DNA of 64,000 nt. It comes from Planosporangium flavigriseum (lineage in GTDB: Bacteria; Actinomycetota; Actinomycetes; Mycobacteriales; Micromonosporaceae). Location: positions 124,001 to 188,000 of the forward strand of contig NZ_JAATVW010000003.1 in assembly GCF_011947225.1 (NCBI RefSeq), read 5' to 3'. The notes beneath the pieces were generated by a model. The model ran no database searches. It saw nothing but the letters and a program-made list of their open reading frames with translations, and had not been told where the DNA came from. The translations under genes were made by a program, and so were the position numbers. Below are positions 1-8,739 of the stretch, piece by piece. Each line of letters begins with the position of its first letter. Within the stretch, counting starts at the first letter, position 1.

Positions 1-1
1 T

Positions 2-700
2 GTCCGCGTGGTGGTCTCCGGCTCGGGTGCTGCGGGCACCGCCATCATGAAACTGCTGCTCCGCCAGGGAGTGGGCGACCTGATCGCCACCGACCGCCCC
101 GGCGCCCTCTACCGGGGCATGCCCGGCCTCAGCCCGTCCTGGCAGTGGTTAGCCGACCACACCAACCGGGACAACTACGCCGGCGACCTGCGCGGCGCGA
201 TCCGGGGCGCCGACGTGTTCATCGGGGTGAGCGCTCCCAACCTGCTCACCGGCGACGATATCGCCACGATGGCGCCCAAGTCGATCGTTTTCGCCCTCGC
301 CAACCCCGACCCCGAGGTGGACCCCCGGGCGGCCCGCGAGCACGCGGCGATCGTGGCCACCGGCCGCTCCGACCAGCCGAACCAGATCAACAACGTGCTG
401 GCGTTCCCCGGCGTGTTCCGCGGGATGCTCGACGCGCAGGCGCGCGGGTACACCGATGACATGGCGCTCGCGGCGGCGCGGGCGATCGCAGACACGGTCG
501 GCGCGGACAAGCTCAACGCCAGCGTCATCGTGCCCAGCGTGTTCGACCCGCGGGTGGCGCCGGCGGTCGCGGCCGCCGTGCGCGCCGTCGCCAAGAGCGA
601 GGCGTACGCGGCCACCGGGTTCCGGGGCGGCGTGACGAGCGACACCCCCGGAGGCGCCTTCGACGAGACGCCCGTCCTGCCGGACCCGGAGCTGTCCTGA
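2..700 (+). CDS. NAD(P)-dependent malic enzyme, C-terminal part (cut by window edge)
   Basis: The reading frame is already open at base 2, so the N-terminal half of the gene lies outside the window. The visible part is the NAD(P)-binding domain of malic enzyme. It begins with a Rossmann glycine motif (VVSGSGAAG) and contains FALANPDPEV and NQINNVLAFPGVFRG, both typical of bacterial malic enzymes. The enzyme oxidatively decarboxylates malate to pyruvate and makes NADPH or NADH in the cytoplasm. The last 25 or so residues are a Pro/Asp-rich tail of low complexity. The gene converges on dapF, and a GC-rich hairpin lies between them. Cofactor preference cannot be judged from this fragment. Confidence 0.9.
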   Translation, partial: VRVVVSGSGAAGTAIMKLLLRQGVGDLIATDRPGALYRGMPGLSPSWQWLADHTNRDNYAGDLRGAIRGADVFIGVSAPNLLTGDDIATMAPKSIVFALANPDPEVDPRAAREHAAIVATGRSDQPNQINNVLAFPGVFRGMLDAQARGYTDDMALAAARAIADTVGADKLNASVIVPSVFDPRVAPAVAAAVRAVAKSEAYAATGFRGGVTSDTPGGAFDETPVLPDPELS

Positions 701-705
701 CCGTG

Positions 706-733
706 CGGGGGCGGGCCGCGCGGCCCGCCCCCG
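706..733. terminator. Hairpin between malic enzyme gene and dapF
   Basis: Two perfectly complementary 13-base arms (706-718 and 721-733) are separated by a 2-base loop, in the gap between two convergent genes. There is no T-tract, as is common for actinobacterial terminators. It probably acts in both directions. Confidence 0.7.
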
Positions 734-744
734 TCGCGTCGCTG

Positions 745-1662
745 TTACGCGGCCCCGGCCTTCGCCGCCTCGACGTCCTTGCGGGCGTTCGAGCGCGGTA
801 ACCGCACGTCGAGCGCCTCGGGGGCGACCGCTCCGGTCGCCACGATCACCGCCGGCCCGGCCAGCCAGCACGTTTCCTCGTCGAGCGTGATGGTCAGACG
901 GCCGCCCGGCACGTCCACGGCCACCCGGCCGGTGGAAAGCCCCACGTCGGCCAGGGCCACCGCCGCGACGGCGCAGGCACCCGAGCCGCACGACAGCGTC
1001 TCCCCCGAGCCGCGCTCGTAGACGCGCATGCGTACGTGCGCGTCCACCCCGGGCAGCGGGACGCCCGGCGCGGAGAACTCGACGTTCACGCCGGTGGGGA
1101 AGTCCGCGTCGCTGAACTCCGGCGACGTGGTCAGGTCGAGCCCAGCCAGCTCCTGGGTGTCGGACACCCGGCAGACCAGGTGCGGGTTTCCCACATCGAC
1201 GGCCTCACCGAGGTAGCGGTACCCCGCCACCCTCGCCACGCTCTGCCCGTACACGCGGGGTTTGGACAGGCCCGCGGAGATCTCAGCGGGAGTGACCACG
1301 ACGCGGACGACGCCGGCGCGGGTGGCCACCGTCAGCTCGCCGCCGTCGGCGAAGCCCGCCTCGACCAGGTACCGCGAGTACACCCGCACGCCGTTGCCGC
1401 ACATCTCGGCGAACGTGCCGTCGGCGTTCCAGTAGTCCATGAACCACTCGGCCGCGCCGGCGTAGCGCGCGGCGTCCGGGTGGGCGTCGGTCCGGACCAC
1501 ACGCAGCACGCCGTCGGCGCCGATGCCGCGGCGCCGGTCACACAGCGCCGCGACCAGCCTCGGTGTGAGCGGCAGCGTTCCGTCAAGGTCGGGAAGGATC
1601 ACGAAGTCGTTGCCGGTGCCGTGCCCCTTGGCGTAGGTCACCGTGGTGCCGTCGAGTAACAC
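745..1662 (-). CDS. dapF: Diaminopimelate epimerase
   Basis: DapF interconverts LL- and meso-diaminopimelate, the last step before lysine and the peptidoglycan cross-linking residue. Both catalytic cysteine motifs are visible: MCGNGVR in the N-terminal half and SCGSGACA in the C-terminal half. The conserved N-terminal GHGTGNDFV is also present. The frame stays open far upstream inside miaA, so the start must be chosen. The GTG at 1662, just after the miaA stop, gives 305 residues, close to family length. A second GTG at 1641 would begin right at the conserved block. The gene follows miaA on the same strand with almost no gap, so the two are probably co-transcribed. Confidence 0.93.
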   Translation of the reverse strand: MLLDGTTVTYAKGHGTGNDFVILPDLDGTLPLTPRLVAALCDRRRGIGADGVLRVVRTDAHPDAARYAGAAEWFMDYWNADGTFAEMCGNGVRVYSRYLVEAGFADGGELTVATRAGVVRVVVTPAEISAGLSKPRVYGQSVARVAGYRYLGEAVDVGNPHLVCRVSDTQELAGLDLTTSPEFSDADFPTGVNVEFSAPGVPLPGVDAHVRMRVYERGSGETLSCGSGACAVAAVALADVGLSTGRVAVDVPGGRLTITLDEETCWLAGPAVIVATGAVAPEALDVRLPRSNARKDVEAAKAGAA

Positions 1663-1669
1663 CTCGACA

Positions 1670-2599
1670 TCATGACATCGTGAGGAAGGCTTCCGCTGCG
1701 CCGCGAGCATTCTGGACGAAGTCCGGGGCGGCGGCGTCCAACCAACTGACCCGGGAATCACGCCGGAACCAGGACCGCTGGCGGCGCACGAAGCGCCGGG
1801 TGGCCCTGATCGTCTCCGCGTGCGCCTCCTCCTCGGTGCACCCACCCGCCAGGAAGCGCAGGACCTGCTGGTAGCCGAGCGCCCGGCTGGCGGTGAGCCC
1901 GTCTCGCAGGCCGCGAGTTTCGAGGTGGCGGACCTCGTTGACCAGGCCCGCCGCCCACATGTGGTCGACCCGGGTGGCGATCCGCTCGTCGAGCAGCCCC
2001 GCATCGAGGTCCACCCCGAGCTGCAGGGAGCGGTAGCACGGCCGGGGCTGCTCCGGCAGCGCGGCGGCGAACGGCTCCCCGGTCAGCGCGATCACCTCCA
2101 GGGCGCGCACGATGCGCCGGCCGTTGGTGGGAAGGATGCGCTCCGCCGCGACCGGGTCCAGCGTGGTGAGCCGGGCATGCAGCGCCTCGGGGCCGAGCGC
2201 GGCGAGTTCGGCCTCCAACTCGGCGCGCAGCGCCGGGTCGGTGCCCGGGAACTCGAACTCTTCGAGCACCGCGCGTACGTACAGCCCCGAACCGCCCACC
2301 AGCAGCGGTACCCGGCCGCGGGCCAGGATGTCGTCGATGGCGGCGCGGGCCAGCCGCTGGTAGACCGCGACGCTGGCCGGCTCGGTGACGTCCCAGATGT
2401 CGAGTACGTGGTGTGGGACGTTCTCCCGTTCGTCCGGAGTGAGCTTGGCCGTTCCGATGTCCATGCCCCGGTACAGCTGCATCGAGTCGGCGTTGACCAC
2501 CTCCGCACCGCGGGAGTGGGCGAGCGCGAGGCTCAGCGCCGACTTGCCGGCCGCGGTGGGGCCGACCACGGCGATCACGGGTCCTGGCAGCTCCGTCAT
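1670..2599 (-). CDS. miaA: tRNA dimethylallyltransferase
   Basis: MiaA transfers a dimethylallyl group to N6 of A37 in tRNAs reading UNN codons. MiaB, also in this window, then methylthiolates that base. The protein shows the P-loop GPTAAGKS at residues 13-20 and then NADSMQLYRGMDIGTAK, with the catalytic Asp-Ser-Gln region of the family. The length of 309 residues is typical. The ATG at 2599 puts MTELPGPVIAVVGPT at the N terminus. An upstream in-frame extension to 2725 exists but has no family similarity. The start codon overlaps the stop of a short upstream ORF (ATGA), which suggests translational coupling. Confidence 0.95.
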   Translation of the reverse strand: MTELPGPVIAVVGPTAAGKSALSLALAHSRGAEVVNADSMQLYRGMDIGTAKLTPDERENVPHHVLDIWDVTEPASVAVYQRLARAAIDDILARGRVPLLVGGSGLYVRAVLEEFEFPGTDPALRAELEAELAALGPEALHARLTTLDPVAAERILPTNGRRIVRALEVIALTGEPFAAALPEQPRPCYRSLQLGVDLDAGLLDERIATRVDHMWAAGLVNEVRHLETRGLRDGLTASRALGYQQVLRFLAGGCTEEEAHAETIRATRRFVRRQRSWFRRDSRVSWLDAAAPDFVQNARGAAEAFLTMS

Positions 2600-2841
2600 G
2601 ACCGGCCCACCCCGAAACATGTGGCCGGCAACCCCCCCAAGACGCACCGGGCGCGGTACGGTGACGACGACTCCCATATCCGGTGACCGTCGCCGTGCGT
2701 CACCAACCGCTGGCGGGTCGTCCACGACCGCGTCACGGTGTCGTCGTGCGCGGTCGGCAAAACGTTGATTTCGGTGACACCGGTGGCGAAACCGGGGATT
2801 GGGAGCGTCGGGTTCGGGCAGACGGCGGCAACGAGGGGCAC
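2596..2841 (-). pseudogene. Short ORF coupled to miaA, possible remnant of an extradiol-dioxygenase-like gene
   Basis: This 81-codon frame starts with GTG at 2841. Its TGA overlaps the miaA ATG as ATGA, the way a real operon partner would. The first residues, VPLVAAVCPNPTLPIPG, resemble the N terminus (LVAAAVCPHPPL type) of the class III extradiol-dioxygenase-like protein that, as I recall, sits between DUF349 and miaA in related actinobacteria. That protein is about three times longer, and after residue 20 I see no resemblance. The simplest reading is a gene that lost its middle but kept its start and its coupled stop. It could also be chance, since I cannot align it. Confidence 0.4.
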
Positions 2842-3066
2842 GCCGAAAACGGTATCGGGTGGCTTAACCCGGTCCGTGCCGCACTGGGCGAAACCCCAGC
2901 GACGGCAACTCGACAGCAAGGTCACGGTTCGGCTGCGGCCGCTCGACGCGGATGGGGTCGGACCTGTGAGAATGATGCCCTGAGTGAACGAACACTGCTG
3001 TGCACTGGCGGCGATATCGGGGGTTAGCCGAACCCTGCGAACGCCGGGAAGACGAGGATGGGCACC

Positions 3067-4275
3067 ATGAGCGAGCCGACGACCTTCGGTCGAATCGACG
3101 CGGACGGCACCGTGTACCTGAAGACCGCGGCGGGTGAACGCGTCGTCGGGTCGTGGCAGGCCGGCACCCCCGAGGAGGGGCTGGCCCACTTCGCCCGGCG
3201 CTTCGCCGACCTGGTCACCGAAGTGGACCTGATCGAGGCCCGCCTCGGAAGTGGCACCGCCGACGCGGCCCATTCCCTGAGCACCATCCGCCGCCTGCGC
3301 GGCAGCCTGGACACCGCCCACGTCATCGGGGACGTCGACGGGCTCGCCGCGCGCCTCGACAAGCTCGCCACGATCGCCGAGGAGAAGGCGGGCGCGGCGC
3401 GGGCGGCCCGTGACGCGGCCCGCGTGGAGGCCGCCGCGCGCAAGACCGCCCTGGTCGAGGAGGCCGAGAAGATCGCGGCCGAGGCGACCGGCTGGAAGGC
3501 TGCCGGCGACCGGCTCAAGGAGATCCTCGACGAGTGGAAGACGATCCACGGCGTCGACAAGAAGACCGACGGTGAGCTCTGGAAGCGGTACGCCGCCGCC
3601 AGAGACGGGTTCACCCGTCGCCGCGGCGCCCACTTCGCCGTCCTCGACGCGTCCCGCAAGCAGGCGCAGGGCCGCAAGGATGAGCTGGTCGCCGAGGCGG
3701 AGAGCCTGGCCGATTCGACCGAGTGGAACGCCACCGCCACGCGGCTCAAGGAGCTCATGAGCGAGTGGAAGGCGGCGCCGCGCGCCTCCAAGGAGGCCGA
3801 GCAGAAGCTGTGGGAGAGGTTCCGGGCCGCCCAGGACACCTTCTTCAGCCGCCGCAGCGAGGTCTTCTCCGCCCGTGACGCGGAGCTGAAGGGTCACCTC
3901 GATCGCAAGCAGGAACTCCTGGCCCAGGCCGAGGCGATCGACGTCGATGCCGATCCGCGGGCGGCGCAGGCCAAGCTGCGGGAGATCCAGGGCCAATGGC
4001 ACGACATCGGTCGGGTTCCGCGCGACGCGGCGGCCGGCCTGGACCGGCGGCTACGCGCCATCGAGGACCGGGTGAAGCACGCCATGGACGCCGCCTGGCG
4101 CCGGACCGCACCCGAGGAGAGCCCGCTGCTGGCGCAGATGCGCGAGCAGGTCGCCGAGGCGGAACAGCGGCTCGCCAAGGCCCAGGCGGCCGGCGACGCC
4201 CGGCGGATCCGCGAGGCCCAACAGGCGCTGGAGGCCAAGCGGAAGTTCCTGGCGCTCGCCGAGCACAGCGGCTGA
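3067..4275 (+). CDS. DUF349 domain-containing protein
   Basis: This is a 402-residue, mostly helical, charged protein with repeated DUF349 units. The characteristic motifs LKEILDEWKTI, LKELMSEWKAA and LREIQGQWHDIG recur at roughly 75-residue spacing. No signal peptide or membrane segment is visible, so it is cytoplasmic. The biochemical function of DUF349 proteins is not established, although they are widely conserved near miaA in actinobacteria. The ATG at 3067 is preferred over the ATG at 3058, because GAGG lies nine bases before 3067 but directly abuts 3058. The divergent gene is the miaA operon, so 2842-3066 must hold both promoters, although I cannot assign clear boxes there. Confidence 0.85.
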   Translation: MSEPTTFGRIDADGTVYLKTAAGERVVGSWQAGTPEEGLAHFARRFADLVTEVDLIEARLGSGTADAAHSLSTIRRLRGSLDTAHVIGDVDGLAARLDKLATIAEEKAGAARAARDAARVEAAARKTALVEEAEKIAAEATGWKAAGDRLKEILDEWKTIHGVDKKTDGELWKRYAAARDGFTRRRGAHFAVLDASRKQAQGRKDELVAEAESLADSTEWNATATRLKELMSEWKAAPRASKEAEQKLWERFRAAQDTFFSRRSEVFSARDAELKGHLDRKQELLAQAEAIDVDADPRAAQAKLREIQGQWHDIGRVPRDAAAGLDRRLRAIEDRVKHAMDAAWRRTAPEESPLLAQMREQVAEAEQRLAKAQAAGDARRIREAQQALEAKRKFLALAEHSG

Positions 4276-4301
4276 CCGGACGCGAGGTACGGTCGGAAAC
4301 C

Positions 4302-5057
4302 GTGACCATCGTCGAACGCCACGTCCCGTTCTCGACCGTCTTCAACTTCCGCGACCTCGGCGGCTACCCTGCGGCCGAGGGTCGCATGGTCTGCTGGGGG
4401 CGGCTGTACCGCTCCGACGGGCTGCACCGGCTGACCGGGGACGACTTCGAGGACTTCGCCGCGCTCGGCATTCGCACGGTGCTCGACCTGCGGCGCCCCG
4501 ATGAGCTGGAGGCCGACGGCCGGGTGGCGGAGTCGATCGGGCTCGACTACCGCCACCTCAACTTCCACGCCGACCTCTGGCCGCAGCACTCACTGAGGCC
4601 GGACGACATGCCCCGATACCTGGCTGACCGCTACGCCGAGATGGCCGAAGGCGGCCTGACCGGCAGGAACGCCATCGCCTCGTCGCTGCGCGCGGTCGCC
4701 GACGCCGACGCGGCGCCGCTGGTGTTCCACTGTGCAGCCGGCAAGGACCGGACCGGGGTGCTTGCGGCGCTCGTCCTGAGCCTGCTCGGCGTCGACGACG
4801 AGGACATCGCGACCGACTACGCGCTCAGCGCGGAGTCCGAGCGGCGCTTCCGCGAGTGGCGGCGCCGGCTGGCCGCCGGCCAGCCCGAAGAGGACGGCCA
4901 CGCGCCGGCCTGGGCCATCAACCCCTGCCCGCAGGAGGCGATGCACCTCTTCCTGACCGAGTTGCGCGGACGACACGGCTCGGTCGAGGCGTACGTGCGG
5001 CGGGTCGGCATCAGCGACGCCGAGGTGGCGAAGCTACGCGAGCACCTGCTCGACTGA
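4302..5057 (+). CDS. Tyrosine/lipid phosphatase (Y_phosphatase3 family)
   Basis: This 251-residue protein has the cysteine phosphatase P-loop HCAAGKDRTG, which is Cys-X5-Arg with the Lys-Asp variant typical of the LipA/PtpB-like family that acts on phosphotyrosine and phosphoinositides. The N-terminal block NFRDLGGYP and then LYRSDGLHRLT are family hallmarks. It probably acts in the cytoplasm; no signal peptide is seen. The GTG start at 4302 puts the family N terminus immediately downstream and lies 26 bases after the DUF349 gene, so the two are likely one transcript. Its substrate cannot be deduced. Confidence 0.87.
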   Translation: MTIVERHVPFSTVFNFRDLGGYPAAEGRMVCWGRLYRSDGLHRLTGDDFEDFAALGIRTVLDLRRPDELEADGRVAESIGLDYRHLNFHADLWPQHSLRPDDMPRYLADRYAEMAEGGLTGRNAIASSLRAVADADAAPLVFHCAAGKDRTGVLAALVLSLLGVDDEDIATDYALSAESERRFREWRRRLAAGQPEEDGHAPAWAINPCPQEAMHLFLTELRGRHGSVEAYVRRVGISDAEVAKLREHLLD

Positions 5058-5063
5058 GCGCTC

Positions 5064-5112
5064 TGAGGAGGGTGCCCTGTTGGGGCGCCCCTGTTGGGGG
5101 GCGCCCTCCTCA
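5064..5112. terminator. Hairpin between convergent phosphatase gene and miaB
   Basis: Arms at 5064-5076 and 5100-5112 pair over 13 bases with one G-U pair. The loop contains a second GC-rich repeat. It lies exactly between two convergent stop codons, so a two-way terminator is likely. Confidence 0.65.
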
Positions 5113-5125
5113 CGTACCGGGGAAG

Positions 5126-6661
5126 CTAGTCGCAGCCGCAGGCCGCGGCGGTCGGGGTGCTCGCCGGCGCGGGCGCGCCCACTGTGGGTAGCCCGAGCGA
5201 GACCCCCTTGGTACGCACGGCGTGGCCGGCCTCCCAGACGTCGCCGGCCCGGGTGCGCCGGTGGGAGACCAGTGGACCGTCGGCGTTGAGGTGGTGCGGC
5301 GCCGCGTACGTGACCGTGGTGTGCACGATGTCACCGGGCCGCACATCGGGAGCGCCGACGCCGAGTTGGTCGTTCGCCGCTGGCGCGGCGAAGTGCACCA
5401 GACGCCCGTCGCGGGCCCGCCCGGACATCCGGCCGGTGGCCTCGTCCTTGCGCCCCTCCCCCGTCGCGACGAGCACCTCGACGGTCTGCCCGACGAGCTT
5501 CTTGTTCTCGGCCCAGGTGATCTCTTCCAGGCAGGCGATCAGCCGGTCGTACCGGTCCTGGACGACCTCCTTGGGTACCTGCTCGTCCATCGTGGCCGCC
5601 GGGGTGCCGGGGCGCTTGGAGTACTGGAACGTGAAGGCGCTCGCGAACCGGGCCTGCCGGACCACGTCGAGGGTGCCCTGGAAGTCCTCTTCGGTCTCGC
5701 CGGGGAAGCCGACGATGATGTCGGTGGTGATCGCGGCGTCCGGCATGGCCGCCCGTACGCGGTCGATGATGCCCAGGTAGCGCTCGGCGCGGTAGGACCG
5801 GCGCATCGCCTTCAGCACCCGGTCCGAGCCCGATTGCAACGGCATGTGCAGCTGGTGGCAGACGTTGGGCGTCTCGGCCATCGCCGCGATCACGTCGTCG
5901 GTGAAGGCCGCCGGGTGCGGCGAGGTGAAGCGCACCCGCTCCAGGCCCTCGATACCGCCGCAGGAGCGCAGCAGCTTGCCGAACGCGAACCGGTCGCCGA
6001 ACTCGACGCCGTACGTGTTGACGTTCTGCCCGAGCAGGGTCACCTCGAGGATGCCCTCGGCCACCAGGGCCTCGACCTCGGCCAGGATCTCGCCGGGTCG
6101 GCGGTCCTTCTCCTTGCCGCGCAGCGACGGCACGATGCAGAAGGTGCAGGTGTTGTTGCAGCCGACCGAGATCGACACCCAGCCGGCGTACGTCGACTCA
6201 CGGCGGGTCGGCAGGGTCGACGGGAAGACCTCGAGCGCCTCGAGGATCTCCACCTCGGCAGCGGCGTTGTGCCGGGCGCGTTCGAGCAGCGTGGGTAGCG
6301 AACCGATGTTGTGGGTACCGAAGACCACGTCCACCCACGGCGCGCGCTTGACGATCTCGCCCCGGTCCTTCTGTGCCAGGCAGCCGCCGACGGCGATCTG
6401 CATGTCCGGGTGGGCCTTCTTGACGGGGTGCAGGTGGCCGAGGTTGCCGTAGAGGCGGTTGTCGGCGTTCTCGCGTACCGCGCAGGTGTTGAACACGACC
6501 ACGTCGGCCTGCTCGTCGCCGGTGACCGGCACGTACCCGGCGGTCTCCAGCAGACCCGAGATGCGCTCGGAGTCGTGCGCGTTCATCTGGCAGCCGTACG
6601 TGCGCACCTGGTAGGTGCGTGGCTGATCGGGGGCGCTGGCTCGCGCGGTCATGTTACTCAT
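5126..6661 (-). CDS. miaB: tRNA-2-methylthio-N6-dimethylallyladenosine synthase
   Basis: MiaB is a radical-SAM methylthiotransferase that adds a methylthio group to isopentenyladenosine-37 of tRNA, using the product of MiaA. The N-terminal UPF0004 domain carries three cluster-binding cysteines ([21 protein letters not shown]). The radical-SAM triad appears as CNNTCTFC, followed by a TRAM-type C-terminal domain. The tail ends with a short Cys-containing ACGCD. About 511 residues is normal. Start candidates are the ATG at 6661 (MSNMTAR) and the ATG at 6652; neither has a strong ribosome site. It is divergent from the small DUF2277 gene. Confidence 0.95.
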   Translation of the reverse strand: MSNMTARASAPDQPRTYQVRTYGCQMNAHDSERISGLLETAGYVPVTGDEQADVVVFNTCAVRENADNRLYGNLGHLHPVKKAHPDMQIAVGGCLAQKDRGEIVKRAPWVDVVFGTHNIGSLPTLLERARHNAAAEVEILEALEVFPSTLPTRRESTYAGWVSISVGCNNTCTFCIVPSLRGKEKDRRPGEILAEVEALVAEGILEVTLLGQNVNTYGVEFGDRFAFGKLLRSCGGIEGLERVRFTSPHPAAFTDDVIAAMAETPNVCHQLHMPLQSGSDRVLKAMRRSYRAERYLGIIDRVRAAMPDAAITTDIIVGFPGETEEDFQGTLDVVRQARFASAFTFQYSKRPGTPAATMDEQVPKEVVQDRYDRLIACLEEITWAENKKLVGQTVEVLVATGEGRKDEATGRMSGRARDGRLVHFAAPAANDQLGVGAPDVRPGDIVHTTVTYAAPHHLNADGPLVSHRRTRAGDVWEAGHAVRTKGVSLGLPTVGAPAPASTPTAAACGCD

Positions 6662-6702
6662 GTCGGTTGTACAGCGTATCCGCACGCGCCTGGAGGCGAA
6701 GA

Positions 6703-6921
6703 ATGTGCCGCAGCATAAAAACGCTCCGCCCGCCGTTCGCCCCCGAGGTCAGCCAGGCTGACATCGAGGCCGCCGCGCTCCAGTACGTCCGCAAAATATC
6801 GGGTTTTCGGAAGCCTTCCGCCCGCAACACGGACGCTTTTGACCGCGCCGTGGCCCAAGTTGCGGAGGCAACCCGTACGCTGCTCAGCGAACTCGACGTA
6901 CATGGTGTTACCCGTACGTGA
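6703..6921 (+). CDS. DUF2277 family small protein
   Basis: This is a 72-residue protein with the conserved start [12 protein letters not shown] and the block [12 protein letters not shown] that define DUF2277. No function is known for the family. A clear ribosome site (GGAGG at 6692-6696) precedes the ATG at 6703. It is soluble and basic in its first half. It stands alone between miaB (divergent) and the gluABCD operon (same strand, about 50 bases downstream). Confidence 0.85.
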   Translation: MCRSIKTLRPPFAPEVSQADIEAAALQYVRKISGFRKPSARNTDAFDRAVAQVAEATRTLLSELDVHGVTRT

Positions 6922-6969
6922 CCTCGGGGTACGACGATCGGGCACACACGCAGTTCGAAGGCGGGGTAT

Positions 6970-7725
6970 ATGGCAGGGACGTCAAACGGCGAGCCACTGA
7001 TCGCCATGTCACAGGTCAACAAGTGGTTCGGCTCGCTGCACGTGCTCCGCGACATCGATCTGACCATCGACCGCGGCGAAGTGGTCGTGGTGATCGGTCC
7101 GTCCGGCTCAGGCAAGTCGACGCTGTGCCGGGCCATCAACCGGTTGGAGCCCATCGACAAGGGCGAGATCCGCTTCGACGGGCAGGTGCTGCCCGCGGAG
7201 GGGCGCCCGCTCGCCCGGCTGCGCAGCGAGGTCGGCATGGTGTTCCAGTCGTTCAACCTGTTCGCCCACAAGACGATCCTCGAAAACGTCATGCTGGGCC
7301 CGGTCAAGGTCCGCAAGGAGAAGCCCGCCGCCGTACGCGAGCGGGCGATGGGCCTGCTGCAGCGGGTGGGCATCGCCAACCAGGCCGACAAGTACCCCGC
7401 ACAGCTTTCCGGCGGTCAGCAGCAGCGGGCGGCGATCGCCCGCGCGCTGGCGATGCAGCCCAAGGCGATGCTGTTCGACGAGCCGACGAGCGCGCTCGAC
7501 CCCGAGATGGTCGGTGAGGTGCTCGACGTGATGACCTCCCTCGCCGCCGAGGGCATGACCATGATCGTGGTGACCCACGAGATGGGCTTCGCCCGGCACG
7601 CCGCCAACCGGGTCGTCTTCATGGCCGACGGCCAACTGGTCGAGCAGGCGCCGCCTACCGAGTTCTTCGCCAATCCGCGCAGCGAGCGCGCCCGCGACTT
7701 CCTCTCCAAGGTTCTGACCCACTGA
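6970..7725 (+). CDS. gluA: Glutamate ABC transporter, ATP-binding protein
   Basis: This is the ATPase of a polar-amino-acid ABC importer. The Walker A GPSGSGKST is near residues 47-55, the signature LSGGQQQR is mid-protein, and Walker B AMLFDEPTSALDPE and the switch His (VTHEMGF) follow. The 251-residue length fits GluA/GlnQ. The gene heads a four-gene operon with a binding lipoprotein and two permeases in the order of Corynebacterium gluABCD. Glutamate or a related acidic amino acid is the likely substrate, but this is inferred from gene order and family. Confidence 0.9.
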   Translation: MAGTSNGEPLIAMSQVNKWFGSLHVLRDIDLTIDRGEVVVVIGPSGSGKSTLCRAINRLEPIDKGEIRFDGQVLPAEGRPLARLRSEVGMVFQSFNLFAHKTILENVMLGPVKVRKEKPAAVRERAMGLLQRVGIANQADKYPAQLSGGQQQRAAIARALAMQPKAMLFDEPTSALDPEMVGEVLDVMTSLAAEGMTMIVVTHEMGFARHAANRVVFMADGQLVEQAPPTEFFANPRSERARDFLSKVLTH

Positions 7726-7736
7726 AAGGACATCGA

Positions 7737-8675
7737 ATGCGAGTTAACCGTCTCGCCTTGGTCGCGACGGTCGCGACGCTGGGCTTCGGCCTGGCGGCGT
7801 GCGGCAAGTCGGGCACGCCCACCGCGACGCCCGGCAACGGCGCGAGCAGCGGCGCGGCAACCGGCGACCAGTGCTCCTCGTCCGGCGTGACCCTCACCCC
7901 GGCCACGAACGCGGCGATCACCGGCAGCCCGACCTTCGACAAGATCAAGACGGCGGGCAAGGTCACCATCGGTGTCAAGGCCGACCAGCCCAACCTGGGC
8001 TACAAGGACGCCAGCGGCCAGCGCTGCGGGTTCGACGTCGAGATCGCCCAGCTGATCGCGGCGAAGCTCGGCGTCGCCAAGGACAAGATCGAGTACAAGG
8101 AGATCCCGTCCGCCAACCGGGAGACCGCGATCAAGGGCGGTGAGATCGACTACTACGTCGGCACCTACTCGATCACCGACAAGCGCAAGAACGACGTCTC
8201 CTTCGCCGGGCCGTACTTCATCGCCGGCCAGGACCTACTGGTCCGCAAGGACGACAACTCGATCACCGGCAAGGACTCGCTGAAGGGCAAGAAGGTCTGC
8301 TCCGCGACCGGCTCCACGCCGCTGCAGCGGGTGCGCGACCTGAAGCTGACCGAGGACAGCAACATCTCCGAGTTCAAGACCTACTCGGAGTGCGTGTCGC
8401 AGCTGCTCGACAAGCGGGTCGACGCGGTCACCACCGACGACGCCATCCTCAAGGGCTACGCGGCGCAGAACCCGAGCAAGCTCAAGGTCGTCGGCCAGCC
8501 GTTCAGCACCGAGAAGTACGGCATCGGCCTGCCGCACGACGACAAGGCGCTGCGCGACTACGTCAACAACGCGCTGGAGGCCGCCGAGAAGGACGGCACC
8601 TGGCAGAAGATCTACGACGGCACCCTGGGCAAGTCCGGCTCGTCGGCGACCGCGCCGCAGCTCGAGCGGTACTGA
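7737..8675 (+). CDS. gluB: Glutamate-binding lipoprotein of ABC transporter
   Basis: This is a periplasm-side solute-binding protein of 312 residues. The signal peptide ends in the lipobox LAAC (Cys at about residue 22), so it is lipid-anchored. A Gly/Ala/Thr-rich linker follows, then an SBP family 3 fold with GKVTIGVKADQPNLG, IEYKEIPSANRETAI and DYYVGTYSITDKRK, typical for glutamate and aspartate binders. An AAGGACA-type ribosome site lies just before the ATG. It is followed by a strong hairpin before gluC, which may raise its level over the permeases. Confidence 0.9.
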   Translation: MRVNRLALVATVATLGFGLAACGKSGTPTATPGNGASSGAATGDQCSSSGVTLTPATNAAITGSPTFDKIKTAGKVTIGVKADQPNLGYKDASGQRCGFDVEIAQLIAAKLGVAKDKIEYKEIPSANRETAIKGGEIDYYVGTYSITDKRKNDVSFAGPYFIAGQDLLVRKDDNSITGKDSLKGKKVCSATGSTPLQRVRDLKLTEDSNISEFKTYSECVSQLLDKRVDAVTTDDAILKGYAAQNPSKLKVVGQPFSTEKYGIGLPHDDKALRDYVNNALEAAEKDGTWQKIYDGTLGKSGSSATAPQLERY

Positions 8676-8685
8676 CCCGTCGATT

Positions 8686-8724
8686 CGCACCCGGTGGCCG
8701 CGCAACGCGGCCACCGGGTGCGAC
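8686..8724 (+). promoter_or_regulatory. Intercistronic hairpin between gluB and gluC
   Basis: Two perfect 18-base arms (8686-8703 and 8707-8724) flank a 3-base loop in the 64-base gap between the binding-protein and permease genes. Such hairpins often protect the upstream mRNA 3' end or terminate part of the transcripts. Either would give an excess of binding protein over permease. Confidence 0.7.
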
Positions 8725-8739
8725 GTACGTGAGGTTCGC

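Noticed and set aside
2683-3027. Open frame on the plus strand in the gap upstream of the DUF349 gene
   Set aside because: The translation is Arg/Gly-rich without family similarity and overlaps the short minus-strand ORF coupled to miaA.
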